Shown piece after piece: positions 1 to 7,493 of a DNA stretch of 64,000 nucleotides. Location: the NCBI RefSeq assembly GCF_035013185.1, contig NZ_JAYGJO010000008.1, forward strand, positions 107,805 to 171,804, written 5' to 3'. A model generated the notes under the pieces. That model had not been told where the DNA came from. It ran no database searches and saw only the letters and a list, made by a program, of their open reading frames with translations. The position numbers and the translations under genes were made by a program. Position 1 is the first letter of the stretch; each line of letters begins with the position of its first letter. The DNA is from Acerihabitans sp035013185. Its GTDB lineage: Bacteria; Pseudomonadota; Gammaproteobacteria; Enterobacterales; Enterobacteriaceae.

Positions 1-36
1 AGTTGACCGAGCACTGTGATTTTTTGAGGTAACAAG

Positions 37-1341
37 ATGCAAGTTTCTGTTGAGACCACTGAAGGCCTGGGGCGCCGCGTAACCATTACCGTTGCCGCCG
101 ATACCATAGAGCAAGCGGTAAAAAGCGAACTGGTGAATGTTGCCAAGAAGGTTCGCATTGATGGCTTCCGTAAAGGGAAAGTCCCCATGAACGTTGTGGC
201 GCAGCGTTATAGCGCTTCGGTTCGCCAAGACGTACTGGGTGATATTATGCAGCGTAATTTTGTCGACGCGATTATCCAGGAAAAGATTAATCCGGTTGGC
301 GCGCCTAGCTATGTGCCTGTTGAATACAAAAACGGTGAAGATTTCATGTTCCATGTGGAATTTGAAGTCTATCCGGAAGTGGAGTTGAAGGGTCTGGACG
401 CTATTGAAGTCGAAAAACCGGTGGTTGAGGTTAACGATGCCGATGTTGATCAGATGTTGGAAACTCTGCGTAAGCAGCAGGCTGACTGGAAAGAAACCGA
501 TCGCGCGTCCATTGCGGAAGATCGGGTAACCGTTGATTTTTCTGGCACCATTGACGGCGAGGAATTTGACGGCGGCAAAGCCACCGACTTTGTTCTGGCC
601 ATGGGTCAGGGCCGGATGATCCCCGGTTTCGAAGAAGGCGTCATCGGTCATAAGGCCGGCGAATCCTTTGAGATCGATGTGAATTTCCCAGCAGACTATC
701 ATGCCGAAAATCTGAAGGGTAAAGCCGCTAAGTTCGCCATCGTTCTAAAGAAAGTTGAAGAACGTGAGTTGCCTGAATTGACCGAAGATTTTATTAAACG
801 GTTTGGTGTAGCCGATGGTTCCATTAGCGGTCTGCGTGCCGAAGTGCGTAAAAACATGGAACGCGAGCTGAAAAATGCTGTGCGTAATCGGGTCAAAAAC
901 CAGGTGATTGACGGACTGATCGGTGCGAATGAAATCGACGTTCCGTCGAAGCTAGTTGATGGTGAGATCGACGTCCTGCGTCGTCAGGCGGCACAACGTT
1001 TCGGTGGGGATGAAAAGCAAGCGCTTGAACTGCCGCGTGAACTGTTTGAAGAACAGGCAAAACGACGTGTACGCGTGGGTCTGCTTCTTGGTGAAGTGAT
1101 CCAGGTTAACGAGCTCAAAGCCGATGATGCCCGCGTGAAAACGTTGATCGAAGAGATGGCGTCAGCGTATGAGGATCCTAGTGAAGTGATTGAGTATTAC
1201 GCAAAAAATCAAGAAATGATGAATAATATGCGTAATGTTGCTTTGGAAGAACAAGCGGTCGAAGCGTTGCTTGCCAAGGCTAAGGTTGTTGACAAACCGA
1301 CCACGTTCACTGAATTGATGAACCAGCCAAACGCGGCCTGA
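37..1341 (+). CDS. tig: Trigger factor, ribosome-associated chaperone and prolyl isomerase
   Basis: Trigger factor docks on ribosomal protein uL23 at the exit tunnel and shields nascent chains. The protein is 434 residues (E. coli 432). The ribosome-docking signature GFRKGKVP lies at residues 43-50. An FKBP-type isomerase domain occupies roughly residues 150-245, and the split C-terminal chaperone domain follows. The ATG is preceded by GAGGTAAC. Gene order tig-clpP-clpX-lon is the usual enterobacterial one, and a hairpin terminator separates it from clpP. The upstream promoter lies outside the window. Confidence 0.98.
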   Translation: MQVSVETTEGLGRRVTITVAADTIEQAVKSELVNVAKKVRIDGFRKGKVPMNVVAQRYSASVRQDVLGDIMQRNFVDAIIQEKINPVGAPSYVPVEYKNGEDFMFHVEFEVYPEVELKGLDAIEVEKPVVEVNDADVDQMLETLRKQQADWKETDRASIAEDRVTVDFSGTIDGEEFDGGKATDFVLAMGQGRMIPGFEEGVIGHKAGESFEIDVNFPADYHAENLKGKAAKFAIVLKKVEERELPELTEDFIKRFGVADGSISGLRAEVRKNMERELKNAVRNRVKNQVIDGLIGANEIDVPSKLVDGEIDVLRRQAAQRFGGDEKQALELPRELFEEQAKRRVRVGLLLGEVIQVNELKADDARVKTLIEEMASAYEDPSEVIEYYAKNQEMMNNMRNVALEEQAVEALLAKAKVVDKPTTFTELMNQPNAA

Positions 1342-1388
1342 TCTCCATATTCGATTCTGCGTTTCCCGTAGACGGTATGTTTATCATT

Positions 1389-1423
1389 TAAAGCCTGTCA
1401 TCATCCGATGGCGGGCTTTTTGT
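1389..1423 (+). terminator. Rho-independent terminator of tig
   Basis: The arms AAAGCCTGTCATC and GATGGCGGGCTTT form a long stem with a very short loop and run into a T tract. It lies about 50 bases after the tig stop codon. Confidence 0.85.
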
Positions 1424-1560
1424 TCGTTTGTGCTTCCCTATGAAAGAAATCAGTAATTATGGCTATATTTAACACTGTCACAATGCTAAAAGTGAGCGCA
1501 GATTAGCGCGACGTGGGCCGTTGCATAGGAACCCGCCGTAAAAGAATATAGGGCAATTGG

Positions 1561-1590
1561 TTGAAAATAGGCGATTGACCCCCCAACTAA
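1561..1590 (+). promoter_or_regulatory. Candidate sigma-32 promoter for clpP
   Basis: TTGAAA at 1561-1566 is followed 12 bases later by a run of six C and AACT (1579-1588). This resembles the heat-shock consensus CTTGAAA plus CCCCATNT. Known biology: clpPX is heat-inducible through sigma-32 in E. coli. The -10 half lacks the usual CAT, so the call is tentative. Confidence 0.5.
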
Positions 1591-1684
1591 TAACACAGTC
1601 GACACCTTGAGCATGGCGATTGTTGTTCATCTCAAGTAGAATCGGAAAATAATGGCGCCGAGTGAATTTTATCTAGGAGATGAC

Positions 1685-2317
1685 ATGTCATACAGTGGCG
1701 ATATAGAACAACAGGCACCCCAGATGGCATTGGTGCCGATGGTGGTTGAGCAGACTTCCCGTGGAGAGCGTTCCTACGATATCTTTTCGCGTCTACTGAA
1801 AGAACGAATCATCTTTATGACCGGTCAAGTTGAAGATCATATGGCGAACTTAATTGTGGCGCAGATGCTGTTCCTGGAAGCGGAAAACCCGGAAAAAGAT
1901 ATTTATCTTTATATCAATTCACCGGGTGGTGTGATCACCGCCGGGATGTCCATTTATGACACGATGCAATTCATTAAACCTGACGTTAGCACGTTTTGCA
2001 TGGGACAGGCTGCCTCAATGGGCGCTTTTCTGCTGACCGCTGGTGCCAAGGGTAAAAGATTCTGTATGCCCAATTCACGGGTGATGATCCATCAGCCACT
2101 GGGTGGATTCCAGGGGCAAGCTACCGATATTGAAATTCATGCGCGGGAAATTCTTAAGGTGAAGGCGCGCATGAATGAGTTGATGGCCAAACATACTGGC
2201 CGTTCGCTGGAATCGATAGAAAAAGATACGGAGCGCGATCGTTTTCTATCCGCCGAAGAGGCGGTAGACTATGGATTGGTTGATTCCATTTTGAGCAAGC
2301 GTGAATTGACGGCGTAA
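1685..2317 (+). CDS. clpP: ATP-dependent Clp protease proteolytic subunit
   Basis: ClpP forms the two-ring tetradecameric peptidase chamber used by ClpX and ClpA. From the ATG at 1685 the product is 210 residues. The catalytic triad falls where E. coli has it: Ser111 in GQAASMGA, His136 in MIHQP, and Asp185. The N-terminal MSYSG matches the E. coli start and AGGAGA is 4 bases upstream, which settles the start over the upstream ATG at 1652. clpX follows 142 bases later and is expected to be partly cotranscribed. Confidence 0.98.
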   Translation: MSYSGDIEQQAPQMALVPMVVEQTSRGERSYDIFSRLLKERIIFMTGQVEDHMANLIVAQMLFLEAENPEKDIYLYINSPGGVITAGMSIYDTMQFIKPDVSTFCMGQAASMGAFLLTAGAKGKRFCMPNSRVMIHQPLGGFQGQATDIEIHAREILKVKARMNELMAKHTGRSLESIEKDTERDRFLSAEEAVDYGLVDSILSKRELTA

Positions 2318-2459
2318 TTCTGAATACCGATAGACTATAGTTACAGTAGTGAGTCATTCGAGTAGACTAATACCACTCAAAGCGCCGGTTTTACGTTAAG
2401 CAGTCGCGTTGCCGCCGTGGTTGGCCTGCGGGACAAAGACTAGAGAAAGAGGTTTACTG

Positions 2460-3734
2460 ATGACAGATAAGCGCAAAGACGGTTCAGGAAAGCTGCTGTA
2501 TTGCTCTTTCTGCGGGAAAAGCCAGCATGAGGTGCGTAAGCTAATTGCTGGGCCGTCAGTGTATATCTGCGATGAGTGTGTCGATTTATGCAATGACATT
2601 ATTCGCGAAGAGATCAAGGAAGTGGCCCCGCACCGTGAACGCAGTGCGTTACCGACGCCTCATGAAATTCGCTACCATCTGGATGACTACGTGATCGGCC
2701 AGGAAAAAGCGAAAAAAGTGCTGGCGGTGGCCGTGTATAACCACTACAAGCGGTTACGTAACATCGACACCACCAACGGTATTGAGCTTGGTAAAAGCAA
2801 CATTCTGCTGATCGGACCGACCGGTAGTGGTAAAACGCTGCTGGCGGAAACGCTGGCCCGATTCTTGGATGTGCCCTTTACCATGGCTGATGCCACTACC
2901 CTGACGGAAGCGGGTTATGTTGGCGAAGATGTCGAAAACATCATTCAAAAACTGTTGCAGAAATGCGATTATGATGTGCAAAAAGCGCAGCGTGGGATTG
3001 TCTATATCGATGAAATTGATAAGATTTCTCGTAAATCAGATAACCCGTCGATTACGCGTGATGTATCAGGTGAAGGTGTGCAGCAGGCACTGCTAAAACT
3101 GATCGAAGGTACCGTTGCTGCCGTTCCTCCTCAGGGTGGACGTAAACATCCTCAGCAGGAGTTCCTGCAGGTGGACACGTCCAAGATTCTGTTTATCTGC
3201 GGCGGTGCTTTTGCCGGTTTGGATAAAGTGATTGAACAGCGGATTGATACGGGCCGGGGTATCGGTTTTAGCGCCACGGTGAAAGGCAGTGCCCAAAAGG
3301 CATCCGAAGGGCAGCTTTTGTCTAGAGTTGAGCCAGAGGACCTGATTAAATTTGGCCTGATCCCTGAATTCATTGGCCGTTTGCCGGTACTCGCTACACT
3401 CAATGAGCTCAGTGAGGATGCGTTGATACAGATTCTTAAAGAGCCGAAGAACGCCCTGACCAAGCAATACCAGGCGTTATTCAATCTTGAAGGGGTAGAG
3501 TTGGAATTCCGTGATGAAGCGCTCACGGCAATAGCCAAGAAAGCCATGGCGCGCAAAACCGGCGCCCGTGGGCTGCGTTCCATCGTGGAAGGTGCCCTGC
3601 TGGACACCATGTATGAACTGCCTTCTCAAGATAGCGTTGAAAAAGTGGTTATCGACGAATCGGTCATTGAAGGGCAATCCGAGCCGCTGTTGATTTATGG
3701 TAAGCATGAAACTCAGCAGGCTTCCGGCGAATAA
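2460..3734 (+). CDS. clpX: Clp protease ATP-binding unfoldase
   Basis: ClpX is a hexameric AAA+ unfoldase that feeds substrates, including SsrA-tagged proteins, to ClpP. The product from MTDKRKDG is 424 residues, the same as E. coli. A C4 zinc-binding domain uses Cys15, Cys18, Cys37 and Cys40. Walker A GPTGSGKT, Walker B IDEIDK and the IGF loop that contacts ClpP (in GRGIGFSA) are present. A longer frame opens at 2409, but family length and AAAGAGG before 2460 favour the shorter form. Confidence 0.98.
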   Translation: MTDKRKDGSGKLLYCSFCGKSQHEVRKLIAGPSVYICDECVDLCNDIIREEIKEVAPHRERSALPTPHEIRYHLDDYVIGQEKAKKVLAVAVYNHYKRLRNIDTTNGIELGKSNILLIGPTGSGKTLLAETLARFLDVPFTMADATTLTEAGYVGEDVENIIQKLLQKCDYDVQKAQRGIVYIDEIDKISRKSDNPSITRDVSGEGVQQALLKLIEGTVAAVPPQGGRKHPQQEFLQVDTSKILFICGGAFAGLDKVIEQRIDTGRGIGFSATVKGSAQKASEGQLLSRVEPEDLIKFGLIPEFIGRLPVLATLNELSEDALIQILKEPKNALTKQYQALFNLEGVELEFRDEALTAIAKKAMARKTGARGLRSIVEGALLDTMYELPSQDSVEKVVIDESVIEGQSEPLLIYGKHETQQASGE

Positions 3735-3757
3735 TCCAACAGACGATGGCACAGAGT

Positions 3758-3879
3758 ATACCTGATAGCGTTGGTGTTGCAGGAAGGCGGCAAACGAAAA
3801 ACCCGGACCGTACTGAGATAAATGATTCGGGTGAACGGGTACTGCTAACGCCTCTGTAGTGTTATCGATGGCGGGTATA
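3758..3879. repeat. Degenerate ERIC-like element
   Basis: It has ERIC-style ends (TATACC and GCGGGTATA), a GTTGCAGGAAGGCGGCAA block, and a centre with GTGAACGGGTACTGCTAACG. It is diverged in the central GTAAGTGA core, so it is probably an old copy. Confidence 0.6.
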
Positions 3880-3895
3880 ATATCTGGCAAAAAGT

Positions 3896-3930
3896 AAACA
3901 AATGGGGGATTTTATCCCCCATTTGTTTTT
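3896..3930 (+). terminator. Strong terminator after clpX
   Basis: A perfect 15-bp stem, AAACAAATGGGGGAT with ATCCCCCATTTGTTT, closes a three-base loop and ends in a T run. It should insulate lon from clpX transcription. Confidence 0.93.
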
Positions 3931-3943
3931 CCACTATTCAGCC

Positions 3944-3973
3944 TGTTGAATGTAAGCGATTTGCCCCCATATA
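3944..3973 (+). promoter_or_regulatory. lon heat-shock (sigma-32) promoter
   Basis: TGTTGAAT (3944-3951) and CCCCCATATA (3964-3973) reproduce the two blocks of the known E. coli lon heat-shock promoter, with 12 bases between them. The resulting leader would run through the ERIC-like element at 4052-4160. Confidence 0.8.
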
Positions 3974-4051
3974 CTCAATTACCTATTTGTTGAAACTGCC
4001 AACAGAAGCGTTTCGCGAATCCCCTAACTTGGCGGAAGCTATGCTCGACGG

Positions 4052-4160
4052 ATTTAGTGTTGCAGGAAGGCGGCAAGCGAAAGAATTCGAGGCTTGCTCA
4101 GGTAAGTAATCTGGGGGAATGAGCGTAGCCATTACCCCTGTAACATAAAAGATGACGGGT
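4052..4160. repeat. ERIC-like element in the lon leader
   Basis: It shares GTGTTGCAGGAAGGCGGCAA with the copy at 3758 and ends with AAAAGATGACGGGT. The centre, CAGGTAAGTAATCTGGGGGA, is recognisably the ERIC core. It is located between the lon promoter and start codon, so it should be transcribed into the lon 5' leader. Confidence 0.65.
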
Positions 4161-4180
4161 CAAAACTAAGAGAGAGCTCT

Positions 4181-6541
4181 ATGAATGCTGAGCGTTCCGA
4201 ACGCATAGAAATCCCCGTATTACCTTTGCGTGATGTGGTGGTCTATCCGCACATGGTCATCCCGCTGTTTGTCGGACGGGAGAAGTCGATTCGGTGCCTT
4301 GAAGCAGCCATGGATAGCGACAAAAAAATCATGCTGGTGGCGCAGAAAGAAGCTTCGACGGATGAGCCGGGCGTAAACGATCTATTTTCAGTTGGGACCG
4401 TTTCATCGATTCTTCAGATGCTTAAGCTGCCCGACGGTACGGTTAAAGTACTGGTTGAGGGTTTGCAGCGTGCCCGCATTACCACTTTGTCGGATAGCGG
4501 CGAACATTTTGCCGCCCAGGCTGAATATTTTGCAACGCCCGAAATCGATGAGCGCGAACAGGAAGTTCTGGTGCGCACTGCGATTAATCAATTTGAAGGG
4601 TACATAAAACTCAATAAAAAAATTCCGCCGGAAGTCCTTACGTCATTAAACAGTATTGATGACGCCGCGCGATTGGCCGATACCATTGCCGCCCATATGC
4701 CGTTGAAACTCAGCGACAAGCAGACAGTATTGGAAATGGCTGACGTGACGGAGCGGCTAGAATATTTGATGGCGATGATGGAATCGGAAATCGATTTGCT
4801 ACAGGTCGAGAAACGTATCCGTAATCGCGTCAAGAAACAGATGGAAAAAAGTCAGCGCGAGTACTATCTGAATGAGCAAATGAAGGCGATTCAGAAAGAA
4901 CTGGGTGAAATGGATGACGCCCCTGATGAAAATGAGGCACTAAAACGCAAAATTGAAGCAGCGAAAATGCCTAAAGAGGCGCGGGAAAAAACCGAAGCCG
5001 AATTGCAAAAGCTGAAAATGATGTCGCCGATGTCCGCCGAGGCCACCGTGGTGCGCGGGTATATTGATTGGATGCTGGCGGTGCCATGGCATTCCCGTAC
5101 CAAGGTAAAGAAAGATCTGGTCAAGGCGCAGGAAGTGCTGGATAAAGATCATTATGGTCTGGAACGGGTTAAGGATCGTATTCTTGAATATCTGGCGGTG
5201 CAAAGCCGAGTCAGTAAAATAAAGGGACCGATTCTGTGCCTGGTAGGGCCGCCGGGGGTAGGTAAAACCTCGCTTGGCCAGTCAATTGCCAAGGCCACTG
5301 GGCGTGAATACGTGCGCATGGCGCTGGGTGGGGTGCGTGATGAGGCGGAAATTCGCGGTCACCGCCGTACCTATATCGGTTCCATGCCGGGTAAGCTCAT
5401 TCAGAAAATGTCCAAGATAGGGGTTAAAAACCCACTGTTTTTGCTCGATGAAATCGACAAAATGTCTTCGGATATGCGTGGCGATCCCGCATCGGCATTG
5501 TTGGAAGTGCTGGATCCTGAGCAAAATGTAGCCTTTAACGATCACTATCTTGAGGTGGATTACGATCTTTCCGATGTGATGTTTGTGGCGACATCCAACT
5601 CGATGAATATTCCGGCACCACTGCTGGATCGTATGGAAGTCATCCGTTTGTCAGGTTATACCGAAGACGAAAAGCTCAATATCGCCCGCGAACATTTGTT
5701 GCAAAAACAAATTGATCGTAATGCATTGAAAAGCGGTGAAATAACCATTGAAGATAGCGCTTTGGTTGGTATCATTCGTTATTATACCCGTGAGGCTGGG
5801 GTGCGTAATCTGGAGCGCGAAATCTCCAAGATCTGCCGCAAGGCGGTTAAAACGCTGCTGATGGATAAGACGGTTAAGCATATCCTGGTCAACGGCGACA
5901 ACCTCAAGGACTATTTGGGTGTCCAGCGTTTCGACTACGGTCGGGCTGAAGGCGAGAATAGGGTGGGGCAGGTTACTGGCCTGGCCTGGACTGAGGTGGG
6001 CGGTGAATTATTAACTATTGAAACCGCCTGCGTGCCAGGTAAAGGTAAATTGACCTATACGGGTTCTCTGGGTGAAGTCATGCAGGAATCTATCCAGGCA
6101 GCGCTGACCGTAGTGCGTGCGCGCGCGGACAAGCTGGGTATTAATCCCGATTTTTACGAGAAAAGGGATATCCATGTCCACGTACCGGAAGGTGCAACGC
6201 CAAAAGATGGGCCGAGCGCCGGTATTGCCATGTGCACTGCGCTGGTTTCATGTCTAACGGGGAATCCGGTTAAAGCCAATGTGGCGATGACCGGTGAAAT
6301 TACCCTGCGTGGGCAGGTGTTGCCCATCGGTGGTCTGAAGGAAAAACTACTGGCTGCACACCGTGGTGGTATCAAAACGGTATTAATCCCTTTCGAAAAT
6401 AAACGCGATTTGGAAGACATGCCGGCGAATGTGATCAACGATATGGATATCCATCCGGTCCAGCGCATTGATGAAGTGCTGACACTGGCGTTGCAGAACT
6501 CGCCTTTTGGTATTGAAATTGCCACTGCGGCCGCCAAATAG
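4181..6541 (+). CDS. lon: ATP-dependent Lon protease
   Basis: Lon is a hexameric AAA+ serine protease that degrades misfolded and regulatory proteins in the cytoplasm. The product is 786 residues (E. coli 784) and aligns without gaps over most of its length. It has an N-terminal substrate-binding domain, then Walker A GPPGVGKTS near residue 356, Walker B LLDEIDK, and the Ser-Lys dyad (Ser679 in PKDGPSAG, Lys722 in the following helix). The leader contains a sigma-32 promoter. hupB follows after a terminator. Confidence 0.98.
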   Translation: MNAERSERIEIPVLPLRDVVVYPHMVIPLFVGREKSIRCLEAAMDSDKKIMLVAQKEASTDEPGVNDLFSVGTVSSILQMLKLPDGTVKVLVEGLQRARITTLSDSGEHFAAQAEYFATPEIDEREQEVLVRTAINQFEGYIKLNKKIPPEVLTSLNSIDDAARLADTIAAHMPLKLSDKQTVLEMADVTERLEYLMAMMESEIDLLQVEKRIRNRVKKQMEKSQREYYLNEQMKAIQKELGEMDDAPDENEALKRKIEAAKMPKEAREKTEAELQKLKMMSPMSAEATVVRGYIDWMLAVPWHSRTKVKKDLVKAQEVLDKDHYGLERVKDRILEYLAVQSRVSKIKGPILCLVGPPGVGKTSLGQSIAKATGREYVRMALGGVRDEAEIRGHRRTYIGSMPGKLIQKMSKIGVKNPLFLLDEIDKMSSDMRGDPASALLEVLDPEQNVAFNDHYLEVDYDLSDVMFVATSNSMNIPAPLLDRMEVIRLSGYTEDEKLNIAREHLLQKQIDRNALKSGEITIEDSALVGIIRYYTREAGVRNLEREISKICRKAVKTLLMDKTVKHILVNGDNLKDYLGVQRFDYGRAEGENRVGQVTGLAWTEVGGELLTIETACVPGKGKLTYTGSLGEVMQESIQAALTVVRARADKLGINPDFYEKRDIHVHVPEGATPKDGPSAGIAMCTALVSCLTGNPVKANVAMTGEITLRGQVLPIGGLKEKLLAAHRGGIKTVLIPFENKRDLEDMPANVINDMDIHPVQRIDEVLTLALQNSPFGIEIATAAAK

Positions 6542-6566
6542 TGGTGTAAAGTAGCCGTTATTGTTA

Positions 6567-6610
6567 AAAAACTGGCTGGTAGGCGAAATCACACTTGCCA
6601 GTCTTTTTTT
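6567..6610 (+). terminator. Terminator after lon
   Basis: AAAACTGGC pairs with GCCAGT followed by CTTTTTTT, enclosing a loop of about 20 bases. It lies 26 bases after the lon stop codon. Confidence 0.7.
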
Positions 6611-6753
6611 GTACCGTTAAGTTAGGTAGTTGTCATGCTTGGTCGCCGTTTGGTTCGGGCTTGTCAGGATATAATAGGCTTGTTAAAACAGCTGCGCTGT
6701 CGCGTTTAAGGAAAATTCCACCGCGATGAAAGAATTCTAGAGGGGATGAAAGA

Positions 6754-7026
6754 GTGAATAAGTCACAACTGATCGACAAAATTGCTGCAGGTGCTGATAT
6801 TTCCAAAGCAGCGGCTGGACGTGTACTAGATGCAATAATTGGTTCCGTAACCGAAACACTGCAACAAGGAGACGATGTTGCACTGGTAGGTTTTGGCACT
6901 TTTACGGTGCGCGAGCGTTCCGCCCGTACCGGTAGAAATCCGCAAACTGGCAAGGAAATCAGTATCCCAGCCGCAAAAGTTCCTGGTTTCCGCGCTGGCA
7001 AAGGGTTGAAGGACGCTGTCAACTGA
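6754..7026 (+). CDS. hupB: DNA-binding protein HU-beta
   Basis: HU-beta is a small histone-like protein that dimerises, or pairs with HU-alpha, to bend DNA. The product is 90 residues with the HU/IHF signature GFGTFTVRERSARTGRNPQT and the DNA-binding arm. The start is GTG at 6754, as in E. coli hupB. Its place directly after lon is conserved. Confidence 0.98.
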   Translation: MNKSQLIDKIAAGADISKAAAGRVLDAIIGSVTETLQQGDDVALVGFGTFTVRERSARTGRNPQTGKEISIPAAKVPGFRAGKGLKDAVN

Positions 7027-7045
7027 TTGTTATGTCGCTGTTTTT

Positions 7046-7154
7046 CGCGTTGCGAGCAGGTGGCAAGAGAATGAATCCGCAGAGCTTACACCAGTAAGTG
7101 ATGCGGGTGAACGAGCGCCGCCAACGTACTGGCAACGTGAAAGATGACGGGTAT
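7046..7154. repeat. ERIC element, copy 1 of a tandem pair
   Basis: The core GAGCTTACACCAGTAAGTGA matches the ERIC consensus core (GAGCTTACATAAGTAAGTGA type). The flanks are CGTTGCGAGCAGGTGGCAAG on the left and GTGAAAGATGACGGGTATA on the right. Confidence 0.85.
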
Positions 7155-7279
7155 ACCCAATAGATTTCGTGTTGCGAGCAGGTGGCAAGAGAGAGAATCC
7201 CGCTGAGCTTACACCAGTAAGTGATGCGGGTGAACGAGCGCCGCCAACGTACTGGCAACGTGAAAGATGACGGGTATAT
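7153..7279. repeat. ERIC element, copy 2 of a tandem pair
   Basis: It is nearly identical to copy 1 over about 100 bases, including the shared variant GTGATGCGGGTGAACGAGCG. It also has the full outer end TACCCAATAGATTTCGTGTT. The low divergence points to a recent tandem duplication. Confidence 0.85.
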
Positions 7280-7313
7280 TACCTGACGCAGGAAGACAGG
7301 TAGGGTAGAATAC

Positions 7314-7343
7314 AAGGCGCATCTTTTGATGTGCCTTTTTTTT
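7314..7343 (+). terminator. Terminator between hupB and ppiD
   Basis: AAGGCGCATC and GATGTGCCTT form a 10-bp stem (with one G-T pair) around TTTT and run into a long T tract. Confidence 0.85.
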
Positions 7344-7493
7344 GTTGTTATTTTTTCCCTGGCAAAATAGCCTTTTGGGGCGTTGGGGAAAGATCTTTGG
7401 CGCGCGGCAGCTTTAAAAGCTACGGCATGAAGGCGGGATTTTTCTGCCGGCGCAAGGGGTTTCATTCATATTACAGCGGAGTGTTGTCACACT

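Larger units (their letters stand above)
1342..1684 (+). other. tig-clpP intergenic region
   Basis: This gap holds the tig terminator in its first 80 bases and a candidate heat-shock promoter near 1561-1590. No credible small gene was seen. An in-frame ATG at 1652 would add 11 residues to ClpP; it is not used here because AGGAGA sits correctly before the ATG at 1685. Confidence 0.6.
3735..4180 (+). other. clpX-lon intergenic region with two ERIC-like repeats
   Basis: These 446 bases contain, in order, a degenerate ERIC-like element, the strong clpX terminator, the lon heat-shock promoter, and a second ERIC-like element lying between that promoter and the lon start. No gene was recognised. 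Confidence 0.7.
7027..7493 (+). other. hupB-ppiD intergenic region with tandem ERIC elements
   Basis: The gap holds two head-to-tail ERIC copies and then a terminator. The last 150 bases lead into ppiD. A reading frame on the minus strand spans both repeats but is only a product of the repeat sequence. Confidence 0.7.

Noticed and set aside
7019..7465. 148-codon minus-strand frame after hupB
   Set aside because: It is made mostly of the two ERIC copies, which produce a repeated peptide; it is not a gene.
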